Origin: Balanoglossus misakiensis
Lineage: Eukaryota > Hemichordata
DNA length: 64,000 bases
Assembly (NCBI GenBank): GCA_040954595.2
Contig: CM082593.2
Span: 3,410,001 to 3,474,000, forward strand
Direction: 5' to 3'
Numbering within the stretch: position 1 is the stretch's first letter; each line of letters opens with the position of its first letter. A model generated the notes under the pieces. That model saw only the letters and a list, made by a program, of their open reading frames with translations, had not been told where the DNA came from and made no database searches. The position numbers and the translations under genes were made by a program. This document shows, in pieces, positions 10,248 through 21,662 of this stretch.

Positions 10248-12068
10248 TCAACAATGTGTTGCTCTTGTTTTTTTTTTTTAAGTTTGGCACTGGTATTAAA
10301 ATGGGATAAACTGTGTACGATTTTCAAACAACCTTATCTCCAAGTTGAGCAAATTAAAATATTTACAGAGATACTTGGGTGATGGAAAACACACAATGAC
10401 TTCATATTTTCCTACAAAGTGTCCAAAGTGGTACAGATCATGTGAGCAAGTAAATACATAGAATTTGCATAGTCACCATGATGCATATGGACCTGGAATA
10501 ATCTCCACAAAACATCAAACTATCCTACTGCAAGCTGTGTATCGCGTGGGTGAACTTCAAAAACACTCCAAACTAATGCTGTATACATAGTCGCACTGTA
10601 TGACAACCTTAATGTGTACATTATCATCAGTGATACTTTTAAATATATTGAAAAAGTAACCACAATATTTTTTTCACAAACAATACTTATATTCAAATTT
10701 GTGTCTTAAAATCCTCTGTTTGATGGGTTTACATCGCAGCAGAGGCAAGCCATTTTGTTTTGTTTTATTAAAAATCAAGTAATTTAAAAGGAAAAACTTT
10801 TTATTGAGTTGCCCCTGCGTATTAGCACCCTTACCCCTAGCTTTGAAACCTTCACACACACCCACTAAATATTAATGGTATCAACCAATCACAAATGGGT
10901 CCTAATTAATCAGGCTATTCCATTCAGCTGTGGGCTGGAGAGGAGCACGAATTGATGGACAATTCCAAGAAAAAAACCACAGCCTCTGTAATGCCAAATT
11001 GATGATTTTCACTACTGATCAGTCTCTGTACAGAAAAAAAAAAACAATGTAAATACAGGCTTCTCAACCCTTTCACGGCCATGGTTTGGTCCAAATCCAT
11101 TGTTTTCTATGTTAAAATTGGACCTGTACAGGTAGAAACAGGGGTGAAAGGGTTTTATCTTAGGCAGAAATACCACAACAGTCAATTACATATGAATAAA
11201 AAAAACACCATTGTACAGTTTGAGTTGACACCACTCACAGTATATAAAACTTCTAGTCAAAGAATATGTACAAAATATTTTTAAGTCCACATCTTCAAAA
11301 CCTACTTTTCGTTCTATTTGTATCCGAAGTTTTTATCTTACAGAGAGAAAAAATCACACTGCATTGTATGTTAATATCAGTAAGTTTAAGTTCACCCTAC
11401 TGAATTCCAAATATAATACATCATTCCTAATTTTCTATGGCCAGTCAGACCATACCATTTGAATGTGGGGGTCGAGTGCTGCAACCAGTGCTTGAACTGA
11501 TCCTGATTTTGTAATAATACTGATAGTTCAATGCCAGTTTTATGATATATTTACAGATTGTGAGAAGAATGTCTCAGTACAATTGGAAATATTGATAATT
11601 TTCAATAAGTAGCTGCAAAATGTTTATTCTCTTAACTGCTGTCAGTTTTTCAAAGATCTGAAGGTGGTCTTGACCTTTAATCTAGTTTTCTAACTGAATA
11701 TTTGGCATGGTAATGTTTGTAGTGGAACCTTGTCATATTAAAATACTGAAATATCTGACAAATGTCAATGAGAAAAAAACATTTACCTGGTTAAAAGATT
11801 TGAAATTTTGGACGGAATGCTTGTGAGAGTAGAATTTGTTAGAAAAAAAGCAAAATATTGCGCTACCCCTGATCAAATCTCCTTATGTTTTAGTGTATTT
11901 CATTAAGTATGCCGTAGATGCAGTGTTCCCTAAGTTACAAGCAGTTGACAGGTGTTACTCATGCTTGGAAAATGTTTTTAGGTGAACAGCAAACTCGCAC
12001 ACAAGATTTGTGATGTCAGCACGGAAGCTGATGATGTCACACTCGCAAAAGCTTCAATGTAGCGCACA

Positions 12069-12111
12069 AAGTGATGACACGAACACATAAGGTGATGACA
12101 CGTACACACAC
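12069..12111. repeat. Short tandem duplication
   Basis: Two adjacent units of about 21 bases sharing GTGATGACACG followed by AACACA or TACACA, just downstream of the C4orf17-like stop codon, so in its likely 3' UTR. Confidence 0.7.
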
Positions 12112-12156
12112 AGGGATATATAGTGAAGCATCGTTAGATTTGTGGTGTTTTTTTCT

Positions 12157-15100
12157 CTAGTTGTTGACTTGAGAGTCTTCGGGACGCCATTCTGTTTTGC
12201 CTTCGTCCGCGAGTGCAGATCGTAGCGACTGTCTCTGCGCCGCGATGTCCTGGTCGGCGATCGGGGTGGAGGTGTAGCGCAGCCGGGGTTCTGCGTTGAG
12301 GCCAACGGGGGACTGGCGGGATTTGATGTTGCGGGATGGGGGTCTTGGTGAGTGGTTTACCTTGAAGATGTCGGCTTTACTCTCCGTGGGTCTCAGAAAC
12401 GCAGGGTCTGGAAGGAAGAATGGTCGGAAGACGGGAAAGGCGAGGGTTATTTGGAGCAACACACTGCAGGAGAGGGGGGGGGGGGTGTTCATCATGCAAG
12501 CATGACAATGGTGATAAAATTTGGAAGAGGGCATTCTCTTCACCAAATTCTGCGTTGACAGTTCTCAAGGAACATTTTCACTCAAAAGAACTTTTATTAG
12601 TGTGTTCCAGCCTAGGGGGGCTGACTGGTGTTATCTTTGTGCATTAAAAAGGGGCAGGCCCCACAGCAAAGTGAATATTTCAAACCCACTGCACACAGTG
12701 CATTGTAATGGAGAAATTTGACTGACATCTACTGAAGAAGTTGGAATTTTTTTAAATCGTCCAAATTTGGCCTTGGGGGAGGAGTTTTAATTCTGAGATC
12801 TGGAAAGAAGTTGACCGGGGGGTCGACCTCACCGTTTTCCTCATAGATTGTGTCGGGTTTCTTGAGTGGTGTCAGTGGCTTTTGTCCATTTTGTACGGCC
12901 GCCTGCCATTCATATCTGGAGTATCTCCCACTACCACCTGTGTGCGACCGCCTTTCCTGGCCGTTGGTGGCGCCATTCAGCTGAGGCAGTTCTGAGCGCT
13001 TTTCGAGCGGTTCGCGCAAGTAATCAGCGGGCTGAGTGCGCGGTCTCTCTTGGATGTCCCTATATTCTGGGTTGTTGTCTTTGTGGTGGTATTCCTGTTC
13101 GTTTGTGAGAGCTGATTGAATCATGTCCAACACTAGGTCTTTCTCTACAAGTTAAAAAAAAAAAAAAATATTAATCATTCATGCACATTTACTACATATT
13201 ATTCATGTCAAGTTGGATAAGGAGCACTCCTTTTAAAACAGGAAATGATGTCATATGTGTCTTTTTGTAACAGGAAGTGATGTCTTAGGTACCTCTTTGT
13301 CCAGCTGAAACCAGCCATGCCTGGACTGCAGGCACTGAGTCAGTCTGCAGAATCTGACACAACATTTCCAGCACCTAGGTTAAAAAAAAAAACTGTTAAT
13401 AGTTGTCCTTTAATGTATACTCTTTAAAGGGTGTTACCCTTTGAAAAATACTGCTGGAAAAGTTACCCTCAATTTGTAATTATAATACAGGTGTATTAAA
13501 ATTAAACATTTCAGTGAGCAGGGAATGAGCTCGATAATTGCACATTAGACTGATAGGCAGCAATATTAGTTATTTTGAGCATTTCTGTGCCATCAATTCA
13601 GGTGTATGTTCATCAGTAGTGAAGCGTATCCAATTTTCTTTTGTTTTCTCAACAACTGACAATGGCGCATAACCATGGAAACAGTGAACTCGCTCTTTTT
13701 TGCGATTACTCACCAAGGATTCGTTGTCCATCTGTGCTGCAAGGTGGTGATACAGTTCGGCCTTGCGTTGCTGTTGGCGCGAGGCACCACGAGACATGGC
13801 GCGAGACGGTGGTGGCAGCAGACGGCCGGTTTCGGCGGAGTACACGGCAGTCCTTCTGGGTTGTGCTTCTTCCTGCTTTTTGATTTCAGACGGGAGTCCC
13901 AGTCCGGCCTTTTCCGTCATGTTTCTCAGTTCATCCCTCCATGAGTCTGTGACAGGCACTGGGGAAAAAATAAAGGAAAAATAAATTTTTTAATTTACCA
14001 AAACATATTTTTTATTGCACCTGGCCCATCCATTTTGCTGACACAAAAGTATATTCTAAGGTGTGCATGCCATATAAGCATGTCGTGTTCATATTATGTG
14101 ACAATTATCCAGAAATGCTAAATGCACAGCACATTTTCCCATTCGAAGCCACTGATAACTTCACAGTGGAAAAAAAAGGATGATTCGCAGTTGTCATGGC
14201 AATGCTCTGGCAGAGCAGACACATTGGCCTGTGTTAGCACTTAGTGTACAATAATATTCCAGCGCCTGATTGAATTTCATCACAGCAAGGATAGGACATT
14301 TTACAATCCGGATGTGCAGTCATTAAGAACACCTTGACCCCTACTTGTCTCTTCTGTCGGCTTTGTTTTGTTAGTTTTTTTATTTCATTAAAGAGAATAT
14401 TCACAGCAAATTAAAATGTGTTTGGCCACAAGTCTGTTGTCATGGCAACAAGGGTGCCCTTTTTGCCAATCATTCTGGTTACTAAGGCCGTCTCAAGGAT
14501 GATCACCTGATCATCTTTTATACCTGTGGCAGTCTAGTTTTCTTGTCAGGATTTCAACAATTTACTTTGAACAGTCTAAAAAAAAAACAAATTATTTTTC
14601 TGCAGTTGTCTGCACATTGAAGATAGATAATATTGACATCGATGTGTGATGAATAATAGATAAAGAGCAAATTTGAAGTGTCTCTGTTTAAACAGTCAGC
14701 ATGTACAATCAAGTGCAAATGTACATTTAATTTCAAATATCTTGAAGTCTTTTCTCATAAAGTCTATTTAAATGTGGCGCACGTTTTAATAACAGCTCAC
14801 TGAATAGGCTAACGTACACGACATTTCTGCAGTCCATCATTCTCATTTGATGTTTGTTTTCTTTTTTGTCAAACTCCATGTATTCAATTCCTTCTGGAGT
14901 AATTCAACCAAAATAACTGATGTCGCTCGTAAGGATGCTATCTTGTTTGACCGCCATTTCCACTGAGGTTAATGTAGCGTGTATTTTGTGTTTTTAATGA
15001 AATCTAGTTGGCAGTACCACTTGGTTGAATTTCTGGCTGTGTTCACAAATTGAAGAGTATAAATTGAATTATGTACCCTAACGCAGACACACTGGTGGTT

Positions 15101-18100
15101 TTATTTCAGTCTGTATACACAGCTCAGCTCTTTAATTTATCATCGAATTGTACAATTACCGCTACACGCGAGACGTCTTTAAGAATATCTCAAGACTTCT
15201 TGACGAAACGTGATAGGGCATGAGTCTCAGACAAGAATGAGTGTTATTAGAACGTTGCCATGGTAATCAGAACTGCATGATAGTGATTGACTTGGGAATA
15301 AGAAAAGGTGATAGTAATAGGAACCCCTACTTTCCCTCCCAATTAACCCGTAATTGACGATAGATTGTGTGCACTTACCCATTCCGTATTTCGAAGCCTT
15401 TTCCTTGAATCCCCACGGATAATTTGACAGTCCGGAGATGATGTCGATCGGATATTTGTTTGTGTTCATCATTGGGTTGAGGTTGTGCACGTTGTATGAG
15501 ATGGCGTGGACAGGCATCCGCCCAGCGTACGAATAAAGTCTTTTGGATTCTTGTGTGCTGGGGCGATTGTAGCGGGGATTACTGATGAAGCCTTCATCAT
15601 GTACTGCACAGATGGGAACATCTAACAGACCTGAAACGACCAAAAAATAAAAGTTCAAACATTTGGCCAGTAGTAAAAATACATGTGTATGTATTAAGGG
15701 TCATGTTGACTTTTCTCTCAATTCCATTCTACTTGTACTTGTATGAGTATACTGTGAAAGGCATAAAGAGTAGTTCTGTCTACTTATTAAGACTATTACA
15801 GCCTGCCATATTGTATTGCCTTCAATTAAATACTAACTTCAAGACTCTATCATGATCATTCACAGCTCAACTGAACAAACTCTCCTGGACTTTATCACCT
15901 GGGCATTTAATTATCTTGCGATATTTGCAGCCTTGACAAAAGAATGATTCTGTCTAAATCCCGAAATAATGAATTTCAAGTTTTACTATACCAGCGTGGG
16001 TTTGACGTTTCCGTTCGCGTCATTCGAAAAAACATAAAAAATGCCTCTAAGGACGGGAAATGTTGTTCGGAATGATTGATCAGTGTTTCGTTTCTCTTTT
16101 CTGCTTGGCAAGTGATCTGCGGCACGGAGGATGTCACAGAGACACCTGGCAGTGTTATCAATAAAGTGTAATTAACATGCTTTTTAGCCTGGAGGCAAAT
16201 TCATGGATCACTGCAGAGCCCCTCATCAATTCTAATATACACTGAAATATGTAGGTTAAGTTTCTACCACAAACTTCAGGTGGGAATAGAGTATTAGTCA
16301 CCCATATATGAGTGCACTAAGTTTGTGAAATTCTGATCTTTATAGTGATCCAGATTTCCAGAATCCCAGCTACGCTATTTCTTTGTGTTGGTTGGGTGTG
16401 TATCTGATACTGTTTGTTCATTTTCACACTTTTGTCATGTAACTAATCATTTTTTTTCATCAACTACATGTAGCATTGTCAAAGTGTAGCTGTCTATCAA
16501 TAGTGTCATGCACTGTGCAAGTTTACTATAGTATAGATAAAGTGACTGAGTACAATGAGGTTTATAGAATTAACCAAACCACTACACGAATCTCCAAGTA
16601 CAAGGTGGTTGCTAATTACCATCTTGTACCACGCACTTGGGGAGTTTTGGAACGTCAGATTTTCCCCTGTCAGATTTGAAATTGTACCTCGAGTTTGATG
16701 GTTTTACATGAATTATGTAGTTTGGAATATTCAAATGGGGTCTGGTATAAGGAGAAATTCCCTTGCGGACTTATGGTCAAAGAGGAAGTATATAACATAG
16801 GTCTTTGGAACTGAGGTTTGATTCCTGGGGTATAACAAACAAAAGTAGTTTTTCATTAAATAGAGTGATTTGAAATTCTAGGTTGATATAAACAGATTGA
16901 CACCAGAGTACAGAGACCTAAACATAGTCATATGAACTTAGATATGTGAGTCAATAACTTGGCGATCATTGATTGTGTTTTGATTCAAAGGGTCAATGTG
17001 ATTTATTATTCTGTCGGTGAGGTATGCCTTGGTTTTTATGTGAGATATTTCAGTTGCTAGATGCTGGGCATAGTTTGGGAATTAAATAAACTTGATAACT
17101 GAATTTAGAGTCGATCAAATTGTACTGTAATAAACTTGAGATTCCTGAATCAACTTAATCCACATATGTCTTTGGTATGATTAAAATCCTTGTTGAGTTG
17201 CTAATTATTGGTAAGATTTTGTAACTCCTCAGTTGGAATGAGTTAATGTGAGTACACTAATTAATATTCTATCAGTGTGCCAGATTATATCTGACTTTGA
17301 ATCACACAAAAATTAAACAAAAAGGAGATCCAAGAATTGTGGTAGCTTCCTGCATTGTGCTACACTACCTGAGAAGAGCCAATATGCCATTTATACACCA
17401 GTGTTCATTTCAAGTCAGTGTCTAGATTTACGAGATGAAACTCAACCTAAAAAGGACCCACTCAAATATGAATGCCCATGTCTTTAAAAATTGATTATCT
17501 GCACTTTTTGTATTTAATTATTCAGGATGACCGTCAGGCATTTTACAGTCATGTAAAAGTCCCTCCTGAGTTCTATGCCACAGTCATCCCTCACTGTTGC
17601 TATGGGGGTTCTGTTGTAGCAACAAGCACTAGCAGCTAGGCACTATTGGTGTGGATTCCGTGTTTAATGATTTACAGAGCTGGAGAGCAAAGAAGCCAGT
17701 TAAATGTGGAAGTGTTTCTGTCAAATCTACAAATGTGGTTGTCGGTTTTTATTAGATTAAAACCTGAGCGTGATGAATGTTTGATAAAGGATGCTTAATA
17801 ATTGGCAGCCAAATGGGTATTTTTCTCAGCGTCAAGCATGTCTACCTGTCACTTGACTCGGGCTGTAAAAACCCCATGCTCTTTTGGCAAATGCTTTGTG
17901 ATTCAGTTTACTGCTGACAGCCGTCAAACAAAATAACCAAGTACATGGAACAGTTTGCAGCTTTCTGCATGTGAGATCGGTGACCCGCAAGGCTAAATGC
18001 ATTCTAACACAAAGGTGGTTTTCCTATTTGCTGGAGTCTCATGATGAATGACATCACGTCCACTCTTATCAACACCATCACTCTGTTTGTACATACAGTC

Positions 18101-21100
18101 TTGATGTCACAATGACATCTGATCAGAGAAAACACATTAAAAATACACCATAATTTCGATACGCTTGTTCCTTATTACTGTTTCTATTCTGGAAAAAAAT
18201 TATAATGGGTGTACATTCTTCCATACCATTTAACTGTTGCATTTTTGGACACAGAAGTTTCTGTGACAAATTTATGAACATCTAATACTCGATAAATTTT
18301 TTATTACGCCCTTTTAGGAGCTATTCATTTTAATTTACTGCTACCCAGTTTCCCCCTAAGAACCTTACAACATGTAAAAATTTAACTACACATGTACTAC
18401 AGTAGGTTCATTCTATATTTTCATATCATACATTCCTGCATGGTCAAATATACATGTAAGCTCGACAGCCACTGTGTAAACACGCATGTGATTATATTGT
18501 CAGCGACAATTTTGAGACTACAAGTCAATTTCCTGATCGTACAGTGTAATATTCTCCCTCCTACAGTGCAAGTCATAAACCGGTCTCCACGTTCATATTT
18601 GAATCATTTCTAAGCAATATTTTATCATCTTTTGCTGCTTTGATCTTTCACCGAGAAATGTGATCCAAGTCATAAAATTTGAGATTCGCTGGAGCATAAA
18701 GTGATGGCTTTTAATGATTTTTTTTGTTTCCATGGTAATAGTGGGTATAACGAGAGATAGAATGGGTTAGAGTGAGAGTGAGAAAGAGACACTCAGTCTT
18801 TGTTGAAGTGAAATCGTTGTGTCTGGTTACCATGGTAATGTATCATTCAAGATTCAAGAAATGGCATAAGTTGAATTGAATAATGAAATGATCTGTGATT
18901 ATTGTGATATCAACTCTGTTATCAACTTTGTTTTAACAAATACACATCATGTGAAACTAAATTATATATGCACTCAGTGAGATCAGATGTCTGTAAGTGA
19001 AATTTAAACTCTCAGTTAATTACATCAACACGCATATATTATTTAATGTGTCCATTCTCTGCTAAACTTGGCCGGGAGGCTAAGAAATCTTGTTCTGCAA
19101 GATTAAACAACCATTTCCCAAAACACAGATGTTTTAAAAACATGCAAACAGGATATTGCGTTACAAATTGGGGTTATTGTGCTTACGCCCAAGGTATGAG
19201 GTGATTGCCTGTTAATATCCAGGACTGTTCAGAGTTATTAACTGCCACAAATGTCTTTCACATTTCATCATTCTTTTTAGTTTATTGCACTGCAAAATTA
19301 CACCTTCCAAATCAATTTATGAAATATTATGCGTGCTTAAGCACAGAATCATTTATGTAAAAAGATAGGTCAATTACATAATTCTCAAAACAGTGATCAA
19401 GGCAGCCATGGTACAAAATGGTTAATGAGTTTATAGGTGTTCGTAGAGATATTACCCTCATTTACTCATTTTATGCTTATTATCTTTAATGAGCACCCTA
19501 ATTGACTCCCTTTGTTTATCAACAGCAGTCATTCGCTCTATTATTCTACATGTCATTTGCATAGTAAGGCTTGTTAGGAGCTGTAACCAAGCAACCGGCC
19601 ATGGTGACCTGGACCTTTGACCTCTGGGTTCATTACACCTCTTCTGGGATATTCGGCTGTGTTATAGAGGGGGGTCATTACACTGGCATTCTCAATGGAT
19701 GTTTAGAATTTTCAACAAAAGGGAAGTATCGCCCTGGGCGTGTTTTCATGCTGGCTTTTTGCAAACGGCAGAAAGGTACATGTAATGCATTGACAAAGTT
19801 TGCTCAGAACTGGCTTGATTGTGTTGGCTGGCCAGACAGCCTGGCAAATAGGAGTATACATGCGCTAATGCCTTTTGAAAATGAAGTACTACCATTTATA
19901 CACCTGAACAAGGCATCTGAGTTTTTTATTCGACTTTCATAATACTAAAATTATACTGCATAATATATGGCAGGTGATCGATTTAATGCACCTTTTGTCA
20001 AATTGTCAATGAGTGCCAATCTAAATATAGTAATATATAAGTACCTTAACATGTATGGTTGGAGGTTAAATTCGGTATGAATAACTTTAAAAATTACATA
20101 ATTGAGAAGCTTGGTATATTAGCACTAATTTGGTAGAAAATGGGGCAATTATTTGATGTGAATCATGTCCGTTAATGTGTAAATGTGTCCAACGGGTCAC
20201 TTGAGTCAACACAAACTACTCAGTGAATTCCGGGGGTGATTTATACTGGTGTATCCAATAGTTACTTTGGGCTGGTGGCTCTGACGTGAATTTACAGATA
20301 CATTTACTGGAGTTTGTGAACCATGTATACACACACCCAAGGACCTGCATGAATACATGTGATGTACAGACACAAAGCAAACTGTGACGCAATATGAAAT
20401 CTAATCAGAAATTGTGTTAACATAAAGCCTCTTCACGTCGAAGAACACAGCGCCATGGTTGCAAGTACCAGGACTTAGACAGAATTACAACTTCTATAAA
20501 ATGCTAATCCTTCACGACAATTCACGGATTTAGCATTCAAAACAAATGCTGATAAGCGATTATTAGGCAATGTCGGCTGTCGTGATGTTCAGTCTTAACA
20601 ACTTTAAGATGCTTTTATTCGTCATGTTGCCATGAAAGTTTGTTAAGTCAAGGTGTGAAATTTTGTGTAGGTAATTTGCCCAATAACTTTTGGAAATAGG
20701 GACCTAAACTAAAAGAGCTGACACCATCTTAAGTTGTTTACTTGCACGCATGTCTCGACGCAAACATAAACAGCTTCTGTCTGACTGTAACTTTTACAAC
20801 CATATTATCCTTTACAGAAAGAAACTCTGAATACAATTCTGAGTTGATCCCCCATTGCGCAGTTTCTTTCCTCCAGGGTCACTTTAGGGCATTTCTTATT
20901 GGCTCTGGCTTTATACGTTTCATAGTATTTGGCTGAACGTTTCTTTGCTTTGGTCTGCAATTTATGTATAGTGTGAATTGGGCAAGCAAGAGTTCCCTTC
21001 CAGGTATACAAGAACACGTAATGTTTCTTGGAGAGTAGCCAACCACTGAACACTAATATAAAATCGCTATGGTGTAAAAATACATGCCTCACTACCAACC

Positions 21101-21662
21101 CCTTCAGAATCTCTGTAAATTAACACCCCTGGTTTCTACAGCTGTTTTTTAGTGGTGACCTATATTCGGGGCTTGATTGTTCAAACACCTGGATTAAGGG
21201 ATGGTATTAATGCCCCTGAATGCATGAACACATACACTTAATGTATGTATAATGACCCTACAGCAGATGTGTCGCAGTTTCCACACAGTTCAACTTTCTA
21301 CTTCGGTTTGAGTTGTGGTTATGATTTTTTTCTTCTCAATTTGTCCCTCCTGTACTATTTTTGCCTAAACGGAAAAATTGCCACAGAGCAGATGCCTTCT
21401 TTGCGATCCGCAAAGCATGCTGGGATACCTCACCTTTGATATGCCGAACTCTGGCCGGATGTGGATTATGTCTGGCGAAGAACGCGCTCTGGCTGAGCTG
21501 ACCGAACCGTGCGCTGGCCATCGTCGCCGGGCGAGAGCCGGCGAAATCCTTCCTGGTGGTCGGCAGCAGAGCTGTCCTTGTGTTGTGTTCTGGGATGCTT
21601 CCCATGGTGCCTCTCACCAGGAGAGGTTCATTTGTGGACGGAATAAATGTTTCCACTGGCAT
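12157..21662 (-). CDS. Homologue of human C4orf17 (uncharacterised protein), six coding exons
   Basis: Function unknown in any animal. Exons, 5' to 3' on the minus strand: 21662-21434, 15630-15379, 13958-13714, 13374-13293, 13144-12733, 12463-12157; phases agree and give 508 residues (human about 359). An in-frame TAA just precedes the ATG. Matches to human C4orf17, as I recall it: FFARHNPHPARVRHIKG joined across intron 1 to LLDVPICAVHDE (human RHTPHPRRVCHIKG, NNIPICTVND), and in exons 4-5 LEMLCQILQTDSVPAVQAWL plus EKDLVLDMIQ (human LCSILHTDSLAEVLQWL). The middle (exon 3) is basic and Pro/Arg-rich, and the C-terminal half looks disordered. No signal peptide or membrane segment. The exon 5 donor (GTAGAT after 12733) is the weakest junction, chosen because it alone gives phase 2 into exon 6. 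The reversed neighbour TRMT10A matches the human arrangement. Confidence 0.85.
12474..12485. repeat. Poly-G run (C-tract of a splice acceptor)
   Basis: Twelve G on the plus strand; on the C4orf17-like coding strand this is a C-tract ending about 10 bases before the exon 6 acceptor, acting as the polypyrimidine tract. Confidence 0.8.
14190..14449. promoter_or_regulatory. Two X-box (RFX) motifs in C4orf17-like intron 2
   Basis: GTTGTCATGGCAAT at 14190-14203 and the full palindrome GTTGTCATGGCAAC at 14436-14449, 246 bases apart in the same intron. The second is a textbook RFX X-box. Binding is inferred. Confidence 0.4.
15254..15267. promoter_or_regulatory. X-box-like motif near C4orf17-like exon 2
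   Basis: GTTGCCATGGTAAT, one base off the palindrome, about 110 bases inside intron 2 from the exon 2 donor. Confidence 0.35.
15631..21433 (-). other. C4orf17-like intron 1 (5.8 kb)
   Basis: Long, AT-rich, strongly CpG-depleted intron. No coding exon is needed by phase or by comparison with human. Open frames at 19571-19942 (+) and 20805-21098 (-) show no family resemblance and are left as chance frames. It contains two X-box-like motifs 100 bases apart (18726 and 18826). Confidence 0.75.
18726..18839. promoter_or_regulatory. Pair of X-box-like motifs in C4orf17-like intron 1
   Basis: GTTTCCATGGTAAT at 18726-18739 and GTTACCATGGTAAT at 18826-18839, exactly 100 bases apart. Both keep the CCATGGTAA core of RFX half-site pairs. 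Confidence 0.35.

Larger units (their letters stand above)
9081..12156. other. Intergenic and 3' UTR interval between convergent TRMT10A and C4orf17-like genes
   Basis: Very AT-rich and CpG-poor, with no further exon recognised. It should hold both 3' UTRs. A possible poly(A) hexamer for the minus-strand gene is AATAAA on the complement of 11623-11628; a plus-strand AATAAA at 11195-11200 is distant from TRMT10A, so neither is assigned firmly. It also contains the three-copy repeat near 9.4-9.7 kb, two CTCF-like motifs and a 21-base tandem duplication at about 12069-12111. Confidence 0.7.

Noticed and set aside
12054-12305. Alternative minus-strand frame at the C4orf17-like 3' end
   Set aside because: Different frame of exon 6; phase 2 from exon 5 supports the frame ending at 12157.
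19571-19942. Open frame of 123 codons in C4orf17-like intron 1
   Set aside because: Opposite strand to the host gene, no ATG at its head, no recognisable family, not needed by any junction.
20805-21098. Minus-strand basic open frame inside C4orf17-like intron 1
   Set aside because: Adding it would break the phase between the 21434 and 15630 exons, whose join reproduces the human motif exactly.
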